Assembly: GCA_016859345.1 (NCBI GenBank)
Contig: CM029123.1
Span: 1,720,501-1,784,500, forward strand
Direction: 5' to 3'
Length of the DNA stretch: 64,000 bases
From: Istiophorus platypterus
Taxonomy: Eukaryota; Chordata; Actinopteri; Istiophoriformes; Istiophoridae
Below the pieces are notes generated by a model. The model did not search any database, was not told where the DNA came from, and saw nothing but the letters and a program-made list of their open reading frames with translations. Of this stretch, positions 39,545 to 51,789 are shown in pieces (the first letter of the stretch is position 1; each line of letters begins with the position of its first letter). The position numbers and the translations under genes were made by a program.

Positions 39545-39586
39545 CTGCAGAGCCGCCATCAGCATCCAAATCGCCAAAACATGCAT
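39545..39586 (-). CDS. Cadherin exon 1: start codon and signal peptide
   Basis: On the minus strand the ATG at 39586-39584 follows AACAAG and opens MHVLAIWMLMAALQ, a hydrophobic signal-peptide start. The exon ends CTGCAG before a GTAAAA donor (GT at 39544-39543). The 14 codons end in phase 0. Human CDH1 exon 1 likewise stops inside the signal peptide with a Q in phase 0 after 16 codons. The 5' UTR runs upstream into GC-rich sequence; its start and any upstream non-coding exon cannot be fixed from sequence alone. Out-of-frame upstream ATGs exist in the same region, so translation of the main frame could be moderated by upstream ORFs (inference). Confidence 0.75.
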
Positions 39587-39900
39587 CTTGTTGTGCTCTA
39601 ATTCCTCCTCCTCCTCCCACAACCGACGGAATCCGCCGAGCAGCGATGGGCGTCAGCTTGCTGATTCCCGGTAAAGCCCCTGGCGTGGGGCGGCCGTCCT
39701 CCTTCACCAGCGCTGCTCCGTCTGGATCCTGCTCTCGGGCTCAGCAGCGCTCCAGCTCGCCTGGGACTGAGTCGACACCGATTTCCCTGCGCCTCCTTGC
39801 CGCCCTCCAACGGACGACAGCAACAGTGAGTCCGGGTACCTCAGCTCAGTTAATGGGAAGTTTATTAAACCTGGATAGTATTAAAACAAACGTGCGATCA

Positions 39901-40885
39901 TCCAGTTAATCAAAAAGATACACCAGTCGTTTTGCTGTAGACTAACCAAATGGTCAAAATCAGAAAATAACCTCTGTTTGCCAGCCATTGCTTGGCTCTT
40001 GACAGTGGGTTCAAAACAGCTAACTTTTTGAACAAGAGAGGAATAATAAAAAAATAATAATAATAGTAATGTTTTTTTAAAAGCTAGAATAAACAGACAC
40101 TTCCTATTATTTCATTATTATTATTATTATTATTAATATCATTATTATTATTGTTATCATACATTTCATCAATTATGTAATTTCATTGCAAATTAAGTGA
40201 CAACACTACTATTACAAAACCAGGCCGCTAGGTGGCCCACTACACGTAGGTGGTATTGAATACGATTCCACCCGGGACATTAGCCCCAGCTCAACTTGTT
40301 TTCCCTTTATTCTTATAACAGGTTGGTAAATATTGCTTAATTTGAGGATGTGACTTATGAAATCAATTGCAATATGTTGGTCAGGGAAATGGTTTGTTAA
40401 AGAATCTTAATAAAATAGCGATAGAGGCAGTGTGGGGAGGGCTGCTAAAGGGCTGCTAAAGCCCTAGGTTGCTAAGAAATAAGAGTAAAGTGTTAAACAT
40501 TAGCCAAGCCCACCTACTGTTACACCCTTCTCCTCCTCTGATGAAAACAATTAGAGGCACCATCCTCCAGGGCCCTCCCTCAACATCAAGTAGCTCAGAG
40601 GGCGATCACTTCAAAAACGTTACCCTAATAGCATTCTTGCCTAAGTCATATCTGAATGTTTTCGGAAAACAAGAAATAACAAAATTTTTAAAAAGCACAT
40701 TGGTATTTTTTATTGATATTGTAACAGAAAGTTCATCCAGATGTGTGAACAAGTTTTCAAAAAAAAAAAAACAAGACATAACATCGATTGTATAACAAAT
40801 AAAAGGGACTTAGGCAGAATATGCCATGACTTAGACAATTTTTCTCTTACATATAAATGCAAAGATGACATAACCAAGTTGTGTT
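39901..40885. other. Upstream intergenic stretch, AT-rich
   Basis: Holds AAT/ATT repeats (40040-40060, 40110-40155), a duplicated gggctgctaaa (40438-40462) and otherwise nothing that I recognise as gene or named repeat. Confidence 0.5.
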
Positions 40886-41035
40886 ACTTGTCTAACCTTA
40901 ACCAAGTAGTTTTAAATGTCTAACCTTAACCATTTTTTTTTACTTGTCTAACCTTAACCAAGTAGTTTTAAATGTCTAACCTTAACCATTTTTTTTTACT
41001 TGTCTAACCTTAACCAAGTTGTCTAACCTTGACAA
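40886..41035. repeat. 56-bp minisatellite, about 2.6 copies
   Basis: Units start at 40886, 40942 and 40998 with acttgtctaacc. Each unit contains two copies of a taaccttaacca phrase and a run of 8-9 T. The second and first units are almost identical and the third is truncated. Confidence 0.95.
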
Positions 41036-41103
41036 AAATCTCACTCAGGTGCTGTGTGAACTTGTTTTCATACTGTCTATTGATGAGGGAGGTTGTCACA
41101 GCA

Positions 41104-42502
41104 CTAGTGGTCCACTCTTGGTAGTACTGGTTTCATTGCCTGCAAGTCATTGAATTTCCTGAGAGTAATTGGCAATTGGGCAGGAAAGAGTGGGACCCAG
41201 TGGAATGGTTCTCTGGGGATGCTAAGTCGCTGAGGCAGGTCCTCCCGCTCAGACTCAAAATCCAACTTGTACCGGATTTGACCATCTGCCATTACTGGAG
41301 AGCCCCAAGGTCATGGACTGTGGGGTGTAATTTAGTTTTACAATATATTGTGCTTGCTTTTGTCTTGGGGCACAGAAGAAATCACTGAAGGTTGACTGTC
41401 CACACTGAGAGTTTGTCTCTGGATTACTGTTTATCCTTAGCTTTTTCAGCTTGAGCTTGAGCCTTTAATTTTGTGTGAGCAGTAAAGGTATCCTGATCTA
41501 TATTTCCTACCTTGACGCTGATACATACATCACACAGGTCTTTTTTTTTGGTACAAACACAGAGTATTTCTGCTCACTGAACACTTTTCAGAAATATGTC
41601 TCACTCCCAACACGTGTTCCACTTTTACCAGCAGCTACCTGGTATTCCTTGTGAAGGTCACTTAGAACTGTTCCCGGCTACAGAAACCTCTTATCCTTAT
41701 AGGAAGGAACCTGATGCAGTAATGGGATGGAACGGTAGGCAGCCCAGAGAGCCATTTTTTCAGGAAGGTCTGGTCAGTATCTGATATGGGCATATGTGGA
41801 CCAGTCTTATTGATCTTGGGTTTGGGCGTATCAGTTTTGGTTTTCATGTCCACAGCTAACCATGATCTAATGGTTCTTGGGGGCGATGCCAAGGGTTGAA
41901 CAGAAAAGAATCTTACACACAGGTAGTTTGCATCTATATGCCAGTTGCAGGTGGTATGATAGGGACGTTTTCCTCCTTGATGCAACACCACCTTTCTTTT
42001 GCTTTATAGGCACATTTTCCACTAAAGTCTGGATATACAGCTTGCGTGTCTCCCAGGAGGGCATGGACCAGAAATTGTTGAAGATATCCGTTCTCTCTTC
42101 TTCACTCAGCAGTTTGCAACTTTGTTTCTTCGACCTTAAGCAGTGCTGTGATGTGCAGGGTGGGCCCATGGTCTTTGGCTGTCTCTCCTGTCCCGTTGCG
42201 TTCTTGTAACTCTCCCCTTTAAGGCGCTTCTCTTTTATCATCTGTCACTTCCACACATGTGACCTTGGACATTTAACAGCTGAAGCTTCAAGTACAGCTC
42301 CTGTTTCTTCTTCCCTCTCACCTCCCTCCTCTCCTGTTTCTTCCTCACTATGTTGAGCCATGTCTGCATCACTATCATTATCTGGGCAGTCATATTTCTC
42401 AGGTCTATAGTCCTCATCCAAGACAGTCATCGTGTTCACTTTCTGACCATGAATCAGGATCAGAATCAGCTCTTGAGGGTTTACCGGCTGTTCCTTCTTC
42501 AA
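41104..42502 (-). pseudogene. Decayed transposase-like gene of unnamed class
   Basis: On the minus strand a chain of open pieces reads as one old protein. 42502-42245 is an acidic N-terminal region (SDADMAQHSEEETGEEGG). 42241-41867 reads CTSQHCLRSKKQSCKLLSEE, then ERTDIFNNFWSMPSWETRK, YIQTLVENVPIKQKKGG and LPVCKILFCSTLGI. About 41850-41540 has stops and the phrases YKDKRFL, DLHKEY and KYSVFVPKKKTCVMY. 41292-41104 reads MADGQIRYKLDFE, PFHWVPLFPAQLPIT and RKFNDLQAMKPVLP. This order (Cys-rich segment, 'IFNNFW...Y' block, 'VC...F..TLGI' block, 'PKKxxCxxC' block, 'W.PL....I...K..DL' end) is shared by multicopy uncharacterised proteins of fish, insects and Hydra that I believe are transposase-derived. 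I cannot name the superfamily. At least six stops or frameshifts. Confidence 0.5.
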
Positions 42503-42599
42503 TCTGTTGCCTGGTATCTATGTCATTTCCTTCTTACTCAGGTCTACTGTCATCTAAATCCTTCTCTAAGTCCTTCTCTAAATTAGATCAAGTTCATTT

Positions 42600-45365
42600 C
42601 CTGACCCTGAAGCAGAAGAAAATAAAGTGCTGCTGAGTGTTAACAGTAAACCATGTTAAATGAACAGGTTCACTGCAAACACTAATCTTACCAAGAATAC
42701 GTCTCTTATTTCTAGCCAAAATGTCTTATTTCTAGTCAAAACAGATCTCTTTACACCTAAAATAAAAAGCGTTTTGCTAGTGTTAGCTAGCTCTTACACT
42801 ACTTCATCATACCTTGTCACAGAAATGTGATTAAAAGTTTAAACACACAGTTCCTAATCCCTTTGATTGACTGAAAGTACATTTACTGTCTAGAAAGTTG
42901 AAGAAATATGAACTATCTCACCAGATGAATTAAAGGGAAGAGCTAATGCTTCACTTGTGGTCAGCAGAGCCCTCTTTCTCATGCAGTCCGCCATCTTTGT
43001 ATGTAGCGGCAGAAATGCCTAAGTCAGAGAGACGACTAAGGCAGACAGTGATTTTGGACTCTAACAAGCGATCTGATAGGCTGAAGACATAGGCAATAAG
43101 GCAGGGTGACGCATTAGTGGTAGGAGAGTAAAGTTAGGCAGATATAACAATTTGGCTAACGAAAAGTCAGTTGAAGGCACTGAAAGAGTGTCCCCCCGGC
43201 CTCCACATGCACCAACTCTGTGCTACCCCATGCCACACCATTCAAGAAGCTGAAACTTCACCTCAATCCCAATAGGTAAAAGACAGGAATTGAAATGACT
43301 GCTGCATTCCAAGGCTACATTCTCAGGGTTTATGCTACCCTTCAACAGCAGTTTCTGTCTGAAGGGACCAAAATGGTAAAAATTCAAACTGGAGTCATTC
43401 GATTTGGACACCCCATTAGTCTGATTATGGCAGGCAATGCTTACATGCTGTAGAAACACGTACTATCACTGCATATTAAACTTGACCCCAGAGTTAACAT
43501 GCCTGACAACTAAAAAAGCCACAGTGTCTATTTCTCCCCCAGGCTGCCATTAACTTTCCTAAGGAGTGGGCTTGTTTAACCCTTATAGCTAATACCCTTT
43601 ACATTTTCTTGTATACTTGAAGTGTGTTTAATTTTGAAGGGCTAAATGTTTGCTAAGTCATTGCTTATTTTACAAAAGTAGTAGATATGTCAACTGCCCA
43701 GATGTTTATAGCCTTTATAGCCTTTATAGCCCAGTGCTGTTATTTGTGATCTAGATGTGCAAGTTATACTCTCTGAATCAATGTAATGTTCTTAGTGTCA
43801 ATAAATCCATCAAATCTATGATAACAATGTGAATTCTACTGACAAGTACTACTTGTGTATCAAATTATGATCCATGTTATTTCTCTGTACCATAGCTTTT
43901 TGCCCAAAACGCTATTAAATTCATCAGTTAGATAAACTCTTGCACCGAGTGACATGTTTCTTCATCACCGTACAAATACACACACTGTAGTTTATTTTGA
44001 CTCAGTCTCACATACACCACTGCTGACCCAAATACTGGCTAGAGCACCAAATATGGATTAATCTACTGCTGAAAATTATTCCCAACAAATACAATATTTA
44101 CTCTCATTTGAGTAACAGAGTAACATTTTTAATAAACCACAATAACCAGCTGTTGTGAAATTACTTTAAAAAAATTAAACTATTAATAAGCTGTTTTTAA
44201 AGATTAAGGTCTTCATGTGGAACTGATGAGCTTGAAGCTGAAAGCCACATAAAAGTAGGGAGGTCAGGGATTATCGAAAGACTAACACATTGTTGTTTTG
44301 GTATTTTCATGGGATTCACTGATTGTAAGAAAAAAAACATTAGCAGCTTTACAGAACCCTACATAGATTGAACAAAAGTCAGGAGAAAGAACTAAAATCA
44401 CTGTTTCATGTGATACCACCCCCCTATTCATTAAAGAGTGGCAAATCTATTTCCCTAAGTCTCTTTTCTATGAGTATCTGGGGAGGGAAACAAATATGTT
44501 GAAGAAGTTAAAACAATCAGATTTGACAGAGATGTATATGCTTTACTAGGCAGTGGTGTATGGACATTGTGTGAAAATTCAGTTTCCTGTTAGTTTCTAT
44601 TGCAAACAATACAAAATGGTAGATGCTGACTATTGCATTTTCGCCACTCTTGACATTCGCAATCTTTGACATTGAAAGATGTGTATAGCCTCTGTATTAC
44701 AGTTTATAGGAGCACTTGAACAATTTTACATCATAAAGTTAAAATATATACTTGTACTTACCCTGTGAAAAGAGATTTATAGAGTTTTGTCAAGTCTGAA
44801 AAAAGTGACATTTCTTGGAAGTCACTAACATGGGGGGAGTCTGACTTTAAAAGTAGAGCCAAAATAGATGTCATTGCTCTATCAAGAAATTACACTTGTC
44901 ATGCATATTTTTTCTGATCCTTTGACTTTATATCCTTTTGCTTTCACTGATGAAGCCTGTCTGTGAATCAATGAACCTCTTTACAACAACTGTCAGAAAA
45001 GTTTGTGTTTTATTCCACTATTGTTATCCAACCACTTAACACTTTGAAATTGAGGGCTCTTGCTCCACTGTTGGAGCAGCTTTTCTCTCCAAATTTCGGA
45101 TATTAGTTCAGACATTTCAGCACATACACACATCATACTTTGAGCCTTCATATTTGTTGGCAGCTTAAATTTCCTACTGTTTTACCATTATGGCAATGTA
45201 TCATAAGTTGGCACCAGACTTTAAATGTGCACCTCTGTGTGGATCCAAAATTGAGAACTCAATCCCTTATTACTAATGATATTTTTCATTTTCTGTTTTT
45301 TGGACACTGAATTATACAAGCTGAAGGCTAAATGTGACAAGCATGACAAGTTAGTATATATTTTG
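42600..45365. other. Intergenic, no recognised feature
   Basis: AT-rich sequence apart from a slightly GC-richer block at about 42950-43210, which could be the leader of the transposase-like element. A triplicated tatagccttta phrase sits at about 43708-43732. No gene seen. Confidence 0.4.
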
Positions 45366-45369
45366 AGTT

Positions 45370-45830
45370 TTGTTGCTGCTTGTTTTGCTTTAATGGGCCA
45401 AGTTTGTTTTCTCCTGAAGGTCATTCACTTACCATGCAAATACTGTACATAACCACTTATTGTATAGTACATTACCCATATAATATTTATTTCAGCACAC
45501 TTTGTATTGTCCCATACCATGCACCATCTGTATGTTTGTTTCCAACTTTCAGAAACTTTTTGACATGTATATGCCATTATTTGTTGTTGTTTTTATATGC
45601 ATGTATTATTTTTTGTAAAAAATAAAAACAGTAAATCAGTTTATACAAAAAAAACAGTAATCAGTTTATACTTAGTAATCTTTGTTTTTGCTGTATGTCC
45701 ATGTGTATCTCCCCGAATATTGTTATTAGTACTGAGTGTAAGTACATTGAGAGCCACTACAAGATGAAGTACAATTCCTTGCATGTACAAATATAATTGG
45801 CCAATAAAACTGATTCAGATTCTTTTGTAT
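45370..45830 (+). mobile_element. LINE 3' end, truncated (CR1/Rex1-like)
   Basis: The + strand ends acaattccttgcatgtacaa and then ggccaataaaactgattcag, the typical 3' UTR end of fish CR1/Rex1-type LINEs, with the attc-type tail reduced to one unit. The T-rich sequence before it fits a 3' UTR. No coding part remains. Confidence 0.4.
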
Positions 45831-46599
45831 GTTTAGCTCTGGTTCTCTTCTGTATACACACAGTGCAGAAAACTGATTTACAAGCCTAAACATATATAAA
45901 AAACTTCAACATATAACCTAGAGCTAACGCACTAACCGTATACATTTGAGATTGTTACTATTTACTGTATGTACAAGGTTGTGGTACAGGTAATGCAGGA
46001 GTGCATGGCAATGCAGAGAATGAAAAATGCATGGATATGTACACCAGTTAGCCATAACATTGAAACCAGTTACAGGTTTTAATATACTCTGAGATCAAAA
46101 AATAAATCCTTGCTTGGATGTTCCAGTTTGTCAGAAAGATGAGTTGACATCAATTAATTGTCTCTGGGCCCCTACCTGTATGAGTCAATGCTGAGATGTA
46201 CAGTACGCTTACTTCATAGAATCGCGGGCTATCTCTTCACTATAGTGATTAGAGTTTGGCTGTGGTTATAACTGGTTTTCTTTCTGGCGCTACCTCAACC
46301 TGCTTATCTTTTTGGAATATGGGCTGATTTTTTTGATATGAAAATATAGACAGTGATTTAAGTCAAGTTTAACATTAAGGACTTAGCATTTGGCAAGTGG
46401 CAGATAATTAGCTAGGGTGTTGGATTTATAGGTAGTGTGGTTTTTGAATGAGTTAATGTCAGGGGAATCCTCATACTGCAGACTATCCCTATGTATGTAA
46501 TAAAATGTAGATAATAAATATCTGCAGAAAAAGTAGATATTAAATTAGTAGAACCAGTGGAGTATTGTACTGAATCTCAAATAGTTTTTATTTTGACAA

Positions 46600-47022
46600 A
46601 TGTTAGGCCGTATCTCTTGAATCATTGTCTTGTGTGGGCTTCTAAACCTACCAGCTGTCGCTTAGACCAACTTCTAGTTTAACTTTCCAGAATCTTTGAC
46701 CAGTTTTTGGACCTACAATGCTGACAATTTGTTAATTTGTTATCACTCAGAACTGGCACCATTTCAAGTAGCTTTAACCTTTTAGGTCTGCTTTCAGGGC
46801 CTTTCACTACAGTGAAAGTGCACTTCCTAAAGCAGTGAATGATCACCTGCTTCTATTTAAGATTCAGATTTAAATTCCACCTCTGTGCTTCTCATAAGTG
46901 ATCTCAGTGCAGCTTTAGATCACTATATACTCAAATGACTGGAAAACCAATTTGGTTTCTCTGGCCTGATTCTCACATGGTTGGAGTCCCACTTATCTGA
47001 GAAAAATAGTGTTTCCTATAAT
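46600..47022 (+). pseudogene. L2/Maui-like reverse transcriptase fragment
   Basis: Changing + frames give NDHLLL, DSDLNSTSVLLI (46864-46900), SDLSAALDHYIL (46900-46935), LENQFGFSGLILTWLESHLS (46942-47000) and SEKNSVS. This is the RT motif A neighbourhood of L2-clade elements (normally LLDLSAAFDT). It is too decayed to code. Confidence 0.6.
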
Positions 47023-47310
47023 AATGATAATAATAATAACAACAACTAAACTGGCACTCAGTAGAGTGCTTACCTCTGCCAAGGAAAATAATGTCCTATC
47101 TTGCAATTTTAAGGAAAGTTACAAATTATTCCTGGATCTGCCCTTTTAAAATGATTTGTACCCAGTGGGTTCTTCCCGTGCCCATGCCCTATCTCTCCAC
47201 CAACTTCGGTGCAAATCAGTTCAGTACTTTTTTGCATGATCCTGCAAATAAAAAAACAAACAAACAACCAGACACGGGTGAAAACATAGCTCTTTGATGA
47301 CAACGACAAT
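47023..47310. repeat. Interspersed repeat with ctggcactcagtagagtgc end
   Basis: A short AAT/AAC tract (47023-47045) is followed by ctggcactcagtagagtgct, then tgccaaggaaaataatgtcc, ctctccaccaacttcggtgc and caaataaaaaaacaaacaaa. I recognise this as a common teleost interspersed repeat, but I cannot assign its class. Confidence 0.5.
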
Positions 47311-47639
47311 GACAAAAAAACAACAATAACAATAATGCAACATAAGTATTTTCTGATGATATATATGGAGTACCCCCGGGCCCTGGTCCTGGCCCTTGGC
47401 CTTTCTCTTTTTATATGTCACCTCTAGGCCAAATCATAGTAATCATAAGTATTCATAGTACTCTAGTAAATTTGCATCTCTACACTACTGGATTTGAAAA
47501 GACATCAAGATGTTACTGAAATGTAGATTTTCAGCTCTAAATCAAAGGATTTTAACAAACACATTGCAATAACTGGCCAGATGTGTCTTGTTTGCCTGTT
47601 ATTTCATGATGAATTAAGCAGATAAAATGTCTAGAGGTG

Positions 47640-48832
47640 ATTCCAAGTGTTGAATTTGCATTAATTTGTGCATGGGAACTCTCAATATGAGGTCCAAAGA
47701 GGTAAGAATGAAAATGAAAGCAGTCACCGTTAGGTTTGTTTTTTTTTTTCAGCCAGCAGACAGCACAAACTTTAGGATTGACCTAATCAACAATGTGGTA
47801 CATTCTTAAAAAGGAGGAATGCACCAGCGAGCTCAGCAACACATAAGGCCTGGAAGACCAGAGAAGACAACTAAATGGATGATGGCAGAATTCTTTCCTT
47901 AGTGAAGAAAAACCCCTTCACAAAATCTACCCAGGTCAAGAAAACTCTTGAAGAGATAGGCATTTCATTGCCAAAGTCAACAATCCCAAGAGGCCTTCAT
48001 GAATGTAAATGCAGAGGGGTTACCAAAAACTGAAAACCACTGGTAACACTAAAGAACAGAATAGCAAGATTAGACTTTGCCAGAAAAACATCTAAAAAAA
48101 GCATGGCCAGTTCTGGAACAAGATTCTTTGGACCGATGAAAGCAATATTAACTTGTATCAGGATGATTGGAAGAGAAGATTATGGAGCAGGAAATGCATG
48201 GCTAATGATACAAAGCATACTACACCATCTGTCACACATAATGGAGGTAGCGGTATGGTAGGGGCATATATGGCTGCCAATGAAACTGGGGCATTGGTGT
48301 TTATTGATGAATTGACTGCTGATAGACGCAGCAGGATAAAATCTGAAGTGTATAGGGCTATAATACCTGCTCAAATTCAGCCAATTGCAGAAAAATTGAT
48401 TGGACAGTGCTTTGCAACACAGATGGATAATGATCCATGCTTCTCAAGGCAAAGAAATTGATTGATTTTTCAATGGCCAAGTTAGTCACCTGACCACAGC
48501 GAAACTTCCTGAAGTTAACCGAACTATACTGAAGACAAAACTGAGGGCAGAAAGAGCCAGAAACAAGCAGAAATTGAAGGCAGCTGCAGTAAAGTTAAGG
48601 CAAAGAATCGCAACAGGACGAAGCTGAGTATTTGGTGATAGTCATGGGTTCCAGACTTCAGGCAGTCATTGACAGCAAAAAATTCCCACTCAGGTATTGA
48701 AATTAATCTTTACATTTATAATCATATTAGTTTGTCTAGTTACTTCTGAGCCTATGAAAATATGGGACTATGTATTAAAATGACTTTAATTCCTAAAAAG
48801 TTAATGAAAATCTTTATGACAACCCTTGAATT
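47640..48832 (+). mobile_element. Tc1-like DNA transposon remnant
   Basis: The + strand follows a Tc1/mariner transposase in broken frames. DDGRILSLVKKNPFTKSTQV lies at about 47880, RIARLDFARKTSKK at about 48058, the open piece 48153-48461 has DDWKRRLWSRKC and VTHNGGSGMVGAYMAANETG, then VFIDELTADR and QMDNDP (48421-48438), and later LKTKLRAERARNKQKLKAA (about 48530-48590). The second catalytic Asp region (QMDNDP) is recognisable; the first and third are damaged. The end at about 48815-48832 reads ctttatgacaaccctt, a Tc1-type terminal sequence, and abuts the tail of an L2 element. Confidence 0.75.
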
Positions 48833-49051
48833 CAATTTTCAATTCAATTCAACCTTATTTATATAGCACCATATCATAACAGACATTATCTCAGGTCCCT
48901 AGACTCTTTATAGTTATTATTTACAGACCCAACATTTCCTCCATGAACAGCACTTTGTGACAGTGGCAATGAAAAACTCCCATTTAACAGGTAGAAGTGT
49001 TGAACAGATCCTGGTTCATGGTGGGGGGGTCTGCCTCGACTGGCTGGGTTT

Positions 49052-49084
<33 letters not shown>
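49052..49084. repeat. (GA)n microsatellite
   Basis: About 15 GA units with one interruption, within the 3' region of the L2 element. Confidence 0.95.
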
Positions 49085-49899
49085 CTGGGAGGGCACAGAA
49101 AGGAGGAGAGAGAGCATAGCATGATAATGGGACTAATAGCTATACTGTATATACTGTACATATACTAACAGGTCTAATAATATTACTAATAGGACTAAAT
49201 GAAATGGTAACAGTAGTAATCATAATAATTAAAGCAGTGGGTGTTGATCAGGCTCATGGGGCAGTTGATGGTCTGCAGCCATGGATCCAGACTCAGGAGC
49301 ATCAGAAAAAAACCTGCAGAAAGTGACAGGAGGAAGAGGAGAGAGATGAGGAAGCACTAAACTACAGGAGAGAGGAAGGACAATTAGTAACAAGCATTTT
49401 TGAGGTGTTAATGCACATGGGGAGAGAGGAGCAGGCAGTGGAAAGGGAAGCTCGGTGCATCATGGGAAGTCCCCGGTAGTCTTGGCCTATAGCAGCATAG
49501 TGAGGGGATGGTTCAAGCTAATGATGACCCAGTTCTAACCATAAGCTATATCAAAGAGGAAGGTCTAAAGCTGACTCTTAAATGTGGAGATGGTGTTTGC
49601 CTCCTGGACCCAAACTGGAAGATGGTTTCACAGCAGAGGAGCCTGATAACTGAAAGCTCTGCCTCCCATTCTGCTTGTGGAGACTCTAGGAACTCCATTC
49701 TGGGAACGAAGTTTTCTAGTGGGATAGTAAGTTACTATGTCTGCTTTAAGATAGGATGGTGACTGACCATTAAGGGCTTTGTAGGTGAGGAGGACGATTT
49801 TAAATTGTATTCTCGATTTTCATGGGGAGCCATCTAGAGTAAATATATAATTAGACTATGTGTTTCTGAGGTGTTTCGGGCCAAGCACAATAACTTCAG

Positions 49900-50320
49900 T
49901 TTTATCTGAGTTCAACAGTAGGAAGTTCCTGGTCATCCAGATCTTTATATCCCTGAGACATGCTTGAAGTTTAGCTAAGTTTATCTTCCTCAGGCTTCAT
50001 TGATAGGTACAATTAGGTGTCATCTGCATAACAATTGAAGTTGATGGAGTGTTTCCTCATAATATTGCCTAAAGGAAGCATATATATGGTGAATAGAACT
50101 TGTCCAAGCACTGAACCTTGTGGAACTCCATGACTAACTTTTGAGAGGATGGAGGATTCATTGTTAATGTGCAAGAATTGAAATCGATCTGATAAGTAGG
50201 ACATAAACCAGCTAAGAGCAAGTCCTTTGATGCCAATAAAATGCTCCAGTCTCTGTAATAGGATTTGATGGTCAATAGTGTCAAATGCAGCACTAAGATC
50301 TAACAGAACAAATACAGAGA
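49900..50320 (-). pseudogene. L2-clade reverse transcriptase core
   Basis: The open piece 50204-50013 reads MSYLSDRFQFLHINNES, then HGVPQGSVLGQVLFTIYMLP (motif B) and NFNCYADDT (motif C with intact A-DD). Upstream on the same strand, frames give FDTIDHQIL-like and GIKGLAL-like wording; downstream come LNSDKTEV- and GPKHL-like phrases (about 49930-49870). Motif C is preserved but the frame is lost on both sides. Confidence 0.8.
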
Positions 50321-50849
50321 GAAGTTGTTTATCTTATGCGGTTAGTAGATCATTCGTAACATCAACTAGTGCTGTGATGCGCTGGCAAAGGTTGAAAATC
50401 CTCAAATAAGCTATTATTATGTTAAAAGGCGCACAACTGGTTGGCGACAGCTTTCTCAAGGACCTTAGAGAAAGAGGGATGGTTAGATATGGGTCTATAG
50501 TTGGCTAAAACGTCTGGATTGAGGGTAAGCTTTTTAAGAAGAGGTTTAATTACAGCTATTTTAAAGGACTGCGGTACATAGCCTGATAATAAGGACAGAT
50601 TGATTATGTCTAATAGAGAAGAACTAACTAAGAGTAGAAGTTCCTTAAGCAGCCTTTTATTTCCCTCTATTAGAGATGAGTAATAGGCTGCTCTGGAAAC
50701 ACTGAGGACCTATCTGTAAATTTTAAGACTGTCACGCTAGGCTAAGCGGGATTGTTCCAGTTTAGTAGGGCGCCATATCCTTTCAAATTTTCATGTTGTT
50801 TGCTTTAATGTATGGGTTTTGGAGTAAAACCATGGAGCTAACCTCCTTT

Positions 50850-51400
50850 GTTTTATTATCTTCTTTTTTAGAGGGGCAATAGAGTTATGTGTTGTTCTCA
50901 TTGTAGTTCAAAGGTTATTAAACAATGGTCTAAGAGAAGAGGAATCTTTGGAAAGATGATTAAGTATTCAATTTCTATGCCATAAGTCAGAACAAGGTCA
51001 AGGGTGTGGTCAAAACAATGAGTGGGTTTATTTACCCTTTGGGCAAAGCCAACTGAGTCTAAAAGTGAGATAAACGCAGTGCTGAGGCATCACTATCAAC
51101 TTCAACATGAATATTGAAATTGCCTACAATCATTTTTTGTCTGTATTAATGAATAAGGTTGATAAAAACTCTGAGACTTCAGATTGAAATTCAGAGTATG
51201 GTCCAGGAGCATGATAGACTACAACAAATAGAACAGGCTTTGAGGTTTTCCAAGTTTAGTGTGTAAGACTAAGAATCAGGCTTTTGAATGAGTCATGGCT
51301 GATTTTAAGTTTAGGGTTGATTAAAAGGCTTGGTTGAAAATGGCTGCAACTCCACCTCCTCGGCCAGTGTCTCTGGGAATATGAGTATTAATATGACTAT
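50850..51400 (-). pseudogene. L2-clade endonuclease region, decayed
   Basis: Minus-strand phrases such as FDHTLDLVLTYGIEIE (about 51025-50975) resemble the end of the apurinic-type endonuclease of L2/CR1 elements, where it meets the RT. It is full of stops, and only short blocks can be aligned. Confidence 0.5.
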
Positions 51401-51789
51401 AGAGGGGTGTTTAAGCTAACAAATTCATCATGAGACAGCCAGATCTCAGTAAGAAAAAATACATCCATGTGATGATCTGATATCTAATCATTTACTAATA
51501 CAGCTTTGTATGGGAGTGATCTAATGTTTAAGAGTCCAAATTTAATTCTCATATTTTGTTTGTATTTCAGTATTGATGGTCTTTATTTTTATTAGGTTTT
51601 TCAGTACAGCTCCTCTTCTGCATGTTTTTGAGTTAATTAATTTAGGTGGTCGGGGATCAGACACAGTCTCTATGGGGTATTGGGTGGGTGACATTAGTAA
51701 TGGAGGCACAGAGAAGTGTGTAAGACTACAACTCTGCTTCCTGGTCTCAACTGTGTGTTGTCATAGTTTTGGTTTTCTAATAAACCCGT

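Larger units (their letters stand above)
39000..39900 (-). promoter_or_regulatory. CpG-rich promoter region of the cadherin gene
   Basis: CpG dinucleotides and GC content rise sharply here compared with the AT-rich surroundings (for example ccgccgagcagcgatgggcg near 39631 and tgcgcctcct near 39790). The start codon of exon 1 sits inside. I see no clear TATA box at a fixed distance, as is usual for CpG-island promoters, so the transcription start is not assigned. A short GGA repeat lies just upstream of the start codon on the minus strand (about 39600-39620). Confidence 0.6.

Noticed and set aside
39598..39810. Arg/Gly-rich minus-strand open frame upstream of cadherin exon 1
   Set aside because: It is out of frame with the cadherin start and lies in CpG-rich 5' UTR/promoter sequence where stops are rare. 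At most an upstream ORF.
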